Shown here: in pieces, positions 55,846-64,000 of the stretch
Numbering within the stretch: position 1 is the stretch's first letter
How the letters are laid out: every line of letters begins with the position of its first letter
Assembly: GCA_029891345.1 (NCBI GenBank)
Contig: CM056994.1
Span: 226,788,991 to 226,852,990 of the forward strand
Length of the DNA: 64,000 nucleotides
Direction of reading: 5' to 3'
Origin: Dryococelus australis
Taxonomy: Eukaryota > Arthropoda > Insecta > Phasmatodea > Phasmatidae
Program-made: the position numbers and the translations under genes
The notes under the pieces: generated by a model
Database searches by the model: none
What the model was told of the DNA's origin: nothing
Seen by the model: only the letters and a program-made list of their open reading frames with translations

Positions 55846-57436
55846 TGACAACACAATTAAGTGGTGAATATTAAGGGAGGTATGTGGTGTTGAAAATCAA
55901 ATTTTGAAATACATAAATGTAAATATTGCAGGAAGTAATTAAGATGTAGCAACAACAAGCAGAATGGTGTTTCACAAATTGGAGAATGTAAATATGTGTA
56001 AATTTGGTTGTAAGTACGTGTAGTCATCCTCTTTTCGCAGGGAACTTTGAACATTAGGCAATAAAGAAAAAATATGACACATTATGATCCACCATGGCAC
56101 AATGAAGACAAAAGGTCCTCTTGTCCAAACTCACTCCGGCAAACTGTTTTCAAGAAAATGCCACTCCAAGTTTTGAAGGTGCTGTGTAGCTCTGCGGGGA
56201 TAGGCAACACATTTGCCACCCATGCCATGCTACGTGGATGTACATCTACATGTAATGATTAATGTAAATCAGGACAAGTGTGGAACAAGGAACAGAGTGC
56301 AGATAGGAGTATTGAATGACATATGTATGTAGTATGTATTTATTTATGGAAGCATTTACAACAACTGTTCGAATGGCCATCCCCCAACTTCAATGCACAA
56401 TTACAATGGTGCATCAGGTTGACGTACACATTTTTATAATGTTTGGTATGGTGCATAGAATCAAATTTGGCTATCACATGTGCGACGATATCTTCCTCAC
56501 AAGCCACAGGAAAATGTAGTAGTTCCACATTATACTGAAACCACATGGCTTGGCGAATGGCAAGAGGTACTTATTCCAGCAACTTGGGCAATACCTCCTG
56601 CAGGAACATCAGGTTGCTGGCTCCAATGAGGTGGTCCGGTAGAAAATAAGGTCCCAACAAGTGATTGTTGACAATGCCTGCCCACATGTTGACACTAGTG
56701 TACTTGATTGCCCATGGGTGTGAAGGAGATTAGCGGGCACCTAGAAGTGGATATTACTCTTGTTGAAGATTTCATCCCTGGCGAAATGTGCCTTATCTGT
56801 AAAGAGCTCAATCAATATGAAGTTTGGATGCACATGGTTTACTCGAAAGAACCATTCGCAGAATGTAACACGTGGCACGTAATCACGTTCACTAAGAAGG
56901 TGGACCTTCCTTGTATGGTAGGAATGCATATGGTTCTTGTGCAGAACTCGCTGGATCGTACACCCACACAGCAGCTCACAGTCCGTGAACTAAAAGACAG
57001 TTTCTGCCGCACACAGCGAAGCAAGTCCTCATCAAATGCTGCAGTTTGCCTAGTCCATGGTACTCCAGCATTCTGCCTCATCAAAATGTTGAGCCTTCAT
57101 CTTGCAATATCTTACCAGAGCGAGTTACTACATGAGGACCTTATTGTCTTCATTTTGCTACGGTGGGTCATAATGTGCCTCGACTTTTTCTTTACTGCTC
57201 AGTGTTCCAAAGTTCCCTCGCGAAAAGAGGGTGACTACCACTACTTATGCAATGAAGGGGGATAATTTGACCAATCAAATTTACAAACATTTATGATCTC
57301 ATATTCAGGAAATACCATTCTGATTTTAGTTGCTCCATGTCAAGTACTTCCTGCAATATTTACATTTTTGGATCTAAAAATTCAATTTTCAATACTGCGT
57401 ACCTCCCTTAATATTCACCACATAATGGTGTTGTCA
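55846..57436 (-). mobile_element. IS630/Tc1/mariner-type transposon with 92-bp TIRs
   Basis: The left end TGACAACACAATTAAGTGGT and the right end read inward TGACAACACCATTATGTGGT form inverted repeats of about 92 bp (55846-55937, 57345-57436), about 80 percent identical. They share GAATATTAAGGGAGGTA and AAATGTAAATATTGCAGGAAG. The similarity may extend a few bases outward to a TATT. A TA target duplication is possible but not proven. The interior encodes a decayed transposase on the minus strand. Confidence 0.85.
56300..57200 (-). pseudogene. DDE_3-type (DUF4817-associated) transposase, broken
   Basis: Minus-strand blocks in order: AAFDEDLLRCVRQKLSFSSR with TVSCCVGV (HTH region, near 57060-56990), LSERDYVPRVTFCEWFFR, FTDKAHFARDEIFN (first catalytic region, near 56770), VNMWAGIVNNHLLGPYFLP (near 56670), LQEVLPKLLE, a stop, VPLAIRQAMWFQYNVELLHF (near 56540). 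This is the arthropod DDE_3 family often annotated with an N-terminal DUF4817. The second catalytic region, usually Q-H-D-G-A-P-A-H-F, has lost its Asp (Asn here). At least two frame changes and stops, and no clear C-terminal part. Inactive. Confidence 0.8.
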
Positions 57437-58408
57437 ATGAATACCACCTCCTGGAGATTGGTATATGAATTCTAGCCCACGTTGTATTTATATATTCAAC
57501 AAGTACAGAGCATATTTATTAAGAGATAATTTCATACAGAATGTATAATGAAGACAGGCTAAGCCCAAATGGAGTGGTTTGTGTATGCAACTCTCTCACA
57601 CATAACAGAACAGTGTAACATGTCACATGCATCTGCTAAGTAGGCATCCCAGCACTGGAAAACTGTCATAATGGAAGAAAAGGAAAGATTTCCTGGAGGG
57701 AGATAGAAATTGCACCGTAACAGAGTAATCAGAGAAGAGTATTAAAGTGCACTGTTCATCATCTGTTGGTCATGGTCTTCATCCTCCAATATCTCTGTAA
57801 CTCCACAGTGCAAATGCTTAAGGTAATGTGACAGCAGGCTCTCAGCAGTACTGTCTTGGCTTTTGCCACGTTCTTTCTTTCTGGCAGACATTCATAAGTA
57901 GCTCACTCCTGATATGCTAAAAAAAAATGGATTCTTGTTCCACAGTAAAGTATAGCTAAGACTTAGATAAAAGATAAAATAGCAATTGGTCAGACTAACC
58001 ATGAAGTTGGCCACTGAAGAACCAAGACAAGGATAGGATAAGAAAAAAGCACACAGACACACACACCAAAAATAGACTACAGGGATTGGGCCATATTATT
58101 GCCAGCCCAGTGATCAGCAGGGCAGTAATAGGGTATCAACACAGGTCCACCTACATAACCCCACTACAAACTCAGCTGATACACGAGTTACAGTAGGAGG
58201 TGGTTGGGCCCTCAGCCGTCCTGGTTAGATATATAATTGTTAGGTGGTTACAAAGATGGACTGTGGAACTGCCATCTAGGTGACTGTCATAAATTATCAT
58301 GGAGTCTGCCCATTTGACAGTACTAACAGAGTGCACATCACACAGGGCATAAGTCTACAAACACTACCACCAAGTATCACAACAAAAAATCTAGCTGGAA
58401 TGAAGTGG
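57437..58408. other. spacer, no gene
   Basis: Non-coding between the transposon and the second SINE. Confidence 0.5.
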
Positions 58409-58634
58409 AGAGATTTGGGCGGCACTTAACATCGTGGTTTTAAGAGCAGATGAGGGTGAAGAGACGTAAGAATGGAGCAGCACTAGAATGCAAGGGTGAG
58501 GAAAACAGGATATCTCTGAGAAAACCCACCAATCAGAGCAGCATCACACTTGTGAAAATCCAGGAATGAACCTGCCAGGGATTGAACCCGGTTCACTTTG
58601 ATGGGAGGCAAGTAGTCTGACCACTACAGCCTCC
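58409..58634 (-). mobile_element. tRNA-derived SINE, copy 2
   Basis: Matches the copy at 52.9 kb across head and body: GGGTTCAATCCCTGG on the minus strand, then CATTCCTGGATTTTCAC, CTCATCTGCTCTTAAAACC and GCCGCCCAAATC. The head is somewhat diverged. Flanks AATCTAGCTGGAATGAAG and AATTTGGCTGGAGAGAAG agree at 14 of 18, a decayed target duplication. Confidence 0.85.
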
Positions 58635-58697
58635 AATTTGGCTGGAGAGAAGGTCCACTACAGCCTCCAATTTGGCTGGAGAGAAGGTCCATTACAG
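58621..58697 (+). repeat. 34-bp tandem duplication at the SINE head junction
   Basis: CCACTACAGCCTCCAATTTG... occurs at 58621 and 58655, identical over 34 bp, followed by a partial third unit. Each unit contains 14 bp of SINE head and 20 bp of flank. Confidence 0.9.
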
Positions 58698-59374
58698 AAG
58701 GAAATCAATCCCTTCCAGACAAGGGACTTTTTAGAATGGCTGAAAGGGAATAGATGAATGAATCATGAAACTGTTACCCACAAAGCCCCAAATCCATTGC
58801 TGCTTGGTGAGAACTATGCATCCTGGAGACTTATTCCGTGGTATAAACCTGGCATGCCCAGTGACAAGAAGAGGTAGAGGAAAGAGGAAGAAATGACGGC
58901 TATTAAATTTTGTTATACAGCACTAAAGTCTGGGCAGTAAGTTGAGATCCCATATGCTCCAAGGAAGCAAGTTTGCTGTGAATGTAGTGATTCTAGTAAA
59001 GCTATTGTACATTATCGCAAGAGCTGCTGTATAATCCAAGGTGATCACACAGGTCATGAGCCAAAGACCCCAGTTGACAGCAGCAATTTTTCAAAGCAGC
59101 ACCTTCCCCTTAAGCTCTTAAGTATTTTCTAACAAATATTGGGGACAATGCTGTGAGGAATACTATAACAGACATAATATGTGCACATGGGAAAAAGGAA
59201 AATGCAGGTGAGTTAACGAAATAGCTACCTACATGACAACTGTAAATTAATAAACCTAACACCCCATGACTACAGGTTCATCACAAAAGTATACAATGAA
59301 AGATACAAAAAACACACGTCCACCTTATGGTATAAACCAATTCCTGAAGATGGTACGCACCTTTTAATTTGGAG
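58698..59374. other. spacer, no gene
   Basis: No coding similarity seen; possibly the decayed body of the hAT-like gene on the minus strand. Confidence 0.4.
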
Positions 59375-60012
59375 CTACAACTCAAGTGCATCAGTGATTA
59401 GATACGAAAACTTTTTAGGTGACAAGCTGAACCCATCTGGCACCAAATGTGGAAACATTGCACGAAACACTTCACCTGCATCTTGGCACAACTTGGCTGA
59501 AAAGTTCTTGGCTATCACTGTCATAGTCCAAATTATTTCTGCTTTGGTGGCAGTTTCTCTGGGGTTGCAGAAACGTAGAATTTTATTGTAACATGCTGAC
59601 TGTGAAGTAACCTCATCACAGACAGAAACTTGTAACAATGGTGGATCTGGATTCCGAGATAAATTACTTTCACTCACGTAATAGGGATGTTCTCACTGAA
59701 TACTGTTACTACTGGTGTTGAAGTTGAGGTCTCAATGCTCAAATTAGACTGAAGAACTCCATTGGCAAGAAAGGATGGTTCACTATCAGAACTATTTTTG
59801 TGGTCAACAATAAGGCGACACTCTGATCCATTAAGTTTCACTTTGATATTGTTTATGTGCTTCTTCCCTGTGTAGTGCTGTGTGACAGACTGGAACCCTT
59901 TCACAATGACTGACACACCATATACAATACAGTAAAGTTCATTGTCTGTGCTTCCTTTTTTTTTGCCCACTTGAATATCTTGTGACCTAAATTGTCTATT
60001 TTTTCTAACCAC
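59375..60012 (-). pseudogene. BED-finger hAT-type transposase N-terminus, fragment
   Basis: On the minus strand a first frame (60012-59674) begins RKNRQFRSQDIQVGKKKG and has a zinc-finger-like YCIVYGVSVIVKGF...VTQHYTGKKH, in which the second Cys of C-x2-C is replaced (C-x2-Y). A second frame (59677-59375) has AEIIWTMTVIAKNFSAKLCQ and VFRAMFPHLVP...FSLSPKKFSYLIT. This two-part layout (finger, then AE..W...N.S...C......MFP) is frequent in arthropod hAT-derived proteins. The frames join at ATTAC/GTGAGT, which may be a splice donor or a frame change. The catalytic part and TIRs were not found. Confidence 0.5.
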
Positions 60013-60340
60013 TCTACTATAAAATAAAACTTCCCCATTTTTAATGTGAATTGTACATAATTATCAACCTAAAAACAGAAATGAGGTCAACGTCAATGAG
60101 CAAAAAAATTAATTTTTACTGTTTCTGGCAATGAACTTCCATATTTTTAAACATCAGTTTCAAATCATAAAAACTTTGGAAGAATATAACAAGATATTGA
60201 AAATCACTGAGCTGATACCGCCAATGAGATTAATGGTTTGATACTGCAGGTTTCAATTCTCGAATCTGACATCTTCCAGTAAAAATTGACTGTTATTATT
60301 TGGTACAAAATAAATATAGGTAACATAGTTTTGCAACTTT

Positions 60341-60344
<4 letters not shown>
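60013..60344. other. spacer, no gene
   Basis: AT-rich and non-coding. Confidence 0.5.

Positions 60345-60400
<56 letters not shown>
60345..60400 (+). repeat. poly(A) tract, 56 bp
   Basis: Uninterrupted A run, possibly a retroposon tail; no body identified upstream. Confidence 0.97.
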
Positions 60401-60403
<3 letters not shown>

Positions 60404-61114
60404 TTTCATCTTGACGACTTATCAGAAATCATTATTATTGTATGCGTTTGGTCGCAAATTGTTATCATATCGTCACTTGAAACATGGAAGCACAAACATA
60501 TAATTTGCAACTCTCTGCTACTCGGATTTGAACATCCACATGTTCAGAAAGAAAATAATAAATACAGTGAACAGATACTATTTTGTGAACAAAATCAATG
60601 GGTTGCTGGATCTATGGAAATACTCTTACAATGTTCATTGTAAATACTTGTACAATGTTCATAACCAAAACTTTGCCACCAAAAACATATCTTGTCGTAA
60701 TAAAAAAACCACTGTCAGCTATATATTACTTAGAGCATTAAATGAATCGCTGAATTTATTTTCCCATTTTTTGATAATGTCAAATTGTATATTTTGCTTC
60801 TAATGATACATGGATGACATACTAGGACGAACTACTAGACCTAACATCAAGGCGGGCAAAACAACAATGCATGTCATCAATAAATTAAACTTGCACACTG
60901 AGAAAAGTCAATTGTTTATTCGTGTTAGCTAAAAGATCATTAGGGGTATAGAATATGTATGCACTTTTCTGTTTGATAATGACAAACCACTTATTCGTAG
61001 CATATTTTAGGTAATTTTTAACAGTTACAATTCTTGTGCGGCATTATAAATAATTTAGACTATCATTCGAAGTACAATTTTTGGCTAGTGATCCAAATTG
61101 CGTGAAGGAACTAT
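60401..61114. other. spacer, no gene
   Basis: A 90-codon frame at 60528-60803 is AT-biased with no recognisable features. Confidence 0.5.
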
Positions 61115-61680
61115 AGTCTATTTCATATAAGTAGGGTGAAATCTGACAGACAATGTGACCAACATTCACATTACATAAACATTAAATGCTTTTTTTTGTA
61201 AAGTATTGTATCAGCTGATGAATTGCTGCAGGATGCATGTTGTTAAGTTGGAGATTTTGATTATGGCTTTTGAAGAAAGTAGTACACAGAACTTAAAGCT
61301 GTACTTAAAATTTTTAAATATACTTATGACATTTATGGTTTAAATTATGTTTTTAAAACAATATTAATTTTTTTTACCTTTTAGTGAATGGACTTTAAAA
61401 TTATGTTTAGCAATTATGACAAAGTAAAATGACACGTACGAACAGTAAACTTTTCAGCCAATGGCTAGCCATGTTTATGTTTCCAGTTTCCAGTTCGGTG
61501 AATGCCATTGTGTGTGTATTTTTTTCTCACTGTGTTTATATGAGTATCTTGCTGGTGTTGTCGGAATATTTTATTGATCGTTAATTATTATTATTATTTT
61601 TTACTTTCTTTAAGTGTAGCTGCTTGTAGGTACCCTGTAGTGCATTTTTGTGAGTGAAATGAAATATTAGGAAGTGCCTT
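61115..61680 (+). repeat. dispersed repeat B, copy 2, first part
   Basis: Collinear with 22390-22950 (TTGTATCAGCTGATGAA, CCAATGGCTAGCCATG). Similarity stops near 61680 and resumes at about 63850 (TTAATGCTAG... block). Confidence 0.8.
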
Positions 61681-62092
61681 AAACAGTGCTCACTCTTACT
61701 CACCACTCTTACTCTGGTACATTTTGGCTCACTTTAGCAAATTGAGACTTGTGCCCTCTGTAAGCTTTCTGCATTATTTCTCTGACAGAAAAGGTAATAA
61801 ATAGTGAAAAAGAAAATATTGCTGGCCTTTCAGTTTCCTCGAAGAACTGTACAGTGCTTTATGAAATAGTAAATTATTTTGTTACATTTTTTAATGATTA
61901 AAAATATAATTGTTACATGCAAATTACAGTTTTTAATAATATGCATACAATTAACTTAAATGAAACGTGAACGTATAAACATTATAATTTATGCTCCATA
62001 TCGACATGTGACAGGCTGAATAATAATCAAATACCTGGGCGAAAAGTGGTCACTTGTTCAAAGAGATAGCCAGTCTCTCTTCTGAAGGGAGT

Positions 62093-62553
62093 TCAGTTCT
62101 GACATGGTACTGGGGCATTGCCGGTATAAAGAACAGGCTGTGTGGCTACTCGGCAGGACACAAAATCTTGGCTAATAATGGCCAATCTACGTTTGGCAGG
62201 TATGGCATATGTAAGGTCACTTGGGCAACGTTTCAACAAGGTTGGAGCTTTGCGTGGTGCAGACGTTTGTGGTGTTTGTGGAGCAGCAGGTGTTTCCTGA
62301 GGTCTGAAAACGGAGGGTGGCAGAAGTACTGTAGGTGTCAAGTGAGCTATGGCCGGTGTGGGTGGCAGTTCAGGCTTCCTCAAGCATTATATAATGCAGT
62401 CGGCGTAAGTTGCTGGTCGAGAACATACAGGCCGCGAGAACAGATGACTGGGCACTGGAAATTCTCTTGGCTCTAGCAATCTGTTAAGAGCTTGTGCCTG
62501 CTCTCTGGGCTGAAGACTAGCTATCTGTTCAACTACTGAGGGCTGATATTTGT
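62093..62553 (-). pseudogene. diverged U5 ORF of a family-A-like LTR
   Basis: On the minus strand: QPSVVEQIASLQPREQAQAL, FPVPSHLF, then one in-frame TAA (62386-62388), a Pro/Thr-rich middle (LPPTPAIAHLTPTVLLPP), and the conserved end DFVSCRVATQPVLYTGNAPV followed by PC. The intact family A ORF has PRKQAQ, IPKDLF, and DFVPCCKANRSVLYTGCAPM with PC at the same relative positions. Except for the TAA the frame is open for 150 codons. Preservation of the C-terminus across such divergent LTRs argues for protein function. Confidence 0.55.
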
Positions 62554-63156
62554 GCGCTCAGCTCGATGCAAAGAGAGCCTCTCTCACTTTCCCTTTAAGA
62601 CCTTCCCTTTTGACAAAAGGCATCAGGAAGTTGGAAATTACCCCACCAAGCTGCTTTACATGTGCAGGTACTTGCTTGCGTGAAGTTACATCTCTCACCA
62701 CAAGGGTGTGTGGCATGGTAACCATCTACCACTTTGGGGATTAGAGGTCCCTAGCGGAGTCTGCTCAGGGGAGAGAAGTAATCACCAAATGTAGTTTATG
62801 CGGTTTCAAAGACAGTGTACCTATTGACGGCTAGTCCGTTCCCCACAATCCAGGATTGTTGGAAAGGGATGGCCAGTACTGATGTAATCCTAACCTACCG
62901 CAAGCTCTGCTGATGTGTACTGTCAGTAAGGGGTGTGTTTCGAGCAGCGCATGCTGGAACGGCAACAATACAAAACTAGCGTGGCGACAAATGTTGGCCT
63001 GGGCAATGTGCGCTGGGCACAATTACGACAATAAGCTAGGTTTAAGGCGGGGATCAGTTCCAAGCAACGAGTGCTAGAAAAACCTACTGCCATTTGATTG
63101 GATCCGAGCAACGCGTGATGGATACAAAAACTGGCATCGAGACGTGGGCTGTCTCT

Positions 63157-63165
63157 CCTTTTATA
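63157..63165 (-). promoter_or_regulatory. TATA box of the minus-strand LTR
   Basis: TATAAAAGG, preceded by AGCCAATGAGA (CCAAT-like). The solo LTR has CCAATGACAGCAGAG in the same relation to its TATA box. Confidence 0.5.
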
Positions 63166-63849
63166 CTCATCGCAGGTCACTGCCCATCTCTCATTGGCTA
63201 GTACACAAGGATGAGGGGTATTCACTGAGCGGGGAGTGCGAAGCATGACTTGCCTCTGTGGCTTCACTGGCTGGCTGGAGGGGGATGCAAAAGAAAAGAC
63301 AAGCGATATTACTACTAGTGCGATCTATCGGGGAGTAAATTAACTTGCTTGTTCTCCTAGCATAATTACAGTGCACCAGTGAATAATAAAAGCTGCAAGG
63401 GAGACAGTACAATCTCACTTTGAACGCAATAATTTTAAGTTTCAAACTCTGTGCAAAATACCTGGAGGATGGAGCTACAGTCATTTAAAATTAATAACTC
63501 AAAAAGCGTCATGTGTCAATATCAAACGGAATATTGTTGTTATTACACATTTCACAATCACAATGATTATGTTAAGTCAATATAATATTTCTAACACTGC
63601 TTTAGAAACAACAAAACACATATCTGGATATTTGAAGTTAGACTTGAAAACAAAATGGCTGCCAGAGTGGGGGCGAGAGTGAACACCAAGTGTACATAGT
63701 CATTCACTCTCCCTCTTGCACTCTCTCCTCAAGAGTTGGGACAGCAGAAAGGATTCTCTGTGATGTCAAGAGTGAGTGCGAGAGTACTCTCTCAGGAAAT
63801 TGGAACACTGCCAATATAGGCACATGTTTACCGCTTTGGAAAACTGCTC

Positions 63850-64000
63850 TTTCCACAATTTTCCTTAACCGATGTCCACGATGAAACTACACAAATATTA
63901 TTTACGTTTCTAAGTTTAAGTTTGTTGGTTTCAGGAACACGTGCTATGTTGATTTTACTGAATGATTGTGCAAATAAATTATTTAATGCTAGAGACAAAC
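63850..64000 (+). repeat. dispersed repeat B, copy 2, second part (runs off window)
   Basis: Collinear with about 22985-23130: CTAAGTTTAAGTTTGTT and AATAAATTATTTAATGCTAG are shared. Continues beyond the window. Confidence 0.8.

Larger units (their letters stand above)
61681..63849 (-). mobile_element. insertion in repeat B carrying a family-A-like LTR
   Basis: This 2.2-kb segment has no counterpart at 22.95 kb and must have been inserted. It contains, on the minus strand, TATAAAAGG (63157-63165), a leader and a relic of the U5 ORF (62553-62093), i.e. an LTR related to family A, flanked by CACTC/GAGTG-rich DNA on both sides. Boundaries and target duplication were not resolved. Confidence 0.55.

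Overview
This is a stretch of a repeat-rich, intron-rich animal nuclear genome, most likely an arthropod and probably an insect. It is AT-rich, has microsatellites and long homopolymers, and has no operons, Shine-Dalgarno sites or bacterial genes. The mobile DNA fits arthropods: an env-bearing Ty3/gypsy provirus of errantivirus type, a Tigger/pogo element, a DDE_3-type mariner relative, several hAT elements and a tRNA-derived SINE. I cannot name the species. The only convincing host-gene piece is a terminal exon on the minus strand at 21.5-21.7 kb. It ends in a PCNA-binding PIP box and resembles the C-terminus of DNA polymerase delta subunit 3.

Layout. 0-3.2 kb: AT-rich, no gene. 3.23-7.25 kb: a Tigger element with clear TIRs and a TA duplication; its transposase is broken, and a DUF7869-family gene fragment sits inside it. 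8.42-9.20 kb: a non-autonomous hAT element. 9.6-15.6 kb: Ty3/gypsy 'family A', with LTR, Gag, protease, RT/RNase H and LTR; integrase is deleted. 15.9-19.5 kb: an hAT-like frame enclosing a long inverted-repeat structure and a minisatellite. 20-23.3 kb: poly(A), a tandem duplication, the host exon and a dispersed repeat. 23.3-36.1 kb: an LTR-bounded, env-containing provirus without gag, interrupted by two hAT insertions (27.2-28.3 and 31.1-32.8 kb). 38.6-44.3 kb: a gag/protease relic and a family-A-like LTR. 47.2-47.7 kb: an RT fragment. 47.9-49.1 kb: a minus-strand LTR-like unit. 50.45-52.53 kb: a solo LTR of family A. 52.9 and 58.4 kb: two SINE copies. 55.8-57.4 kb: a DDE_3 transposon. 59.4-60.0 kb: a BED/hAT-like relic. 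61.1-64 kb: a dispersed repeat split by a minus-strand family-A-like LTR.

The most unusual system is family A. Its Gag carries two N-terminal zinc fingers with exact PHD spacing, identical in both fingers except for one Cys-to-Trp change. Its LTRs are very large (about 2.1 kb in the solo copy) and carry a protein-coding ORF near their 3' end, downstream of the AATAAA signal. That places the ORF in U5, so it would be read from the genomic RNA ahead of gag. The order TATA box, AATAAA, then ORF start, with about 495-500 bp between the last two, recurs in diverged copies, and the ORF can be recognised in four LTR-like units. A second point of interest is an OTU-like cysteine-protease fold inserted between RNase H and integrase in the env-containing provirus.

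Almost every coding piece here is a decayed mobile-element gene. Coordinates of element ends are exact where TIR plus target duplication are stated, and approximate elsewhere.
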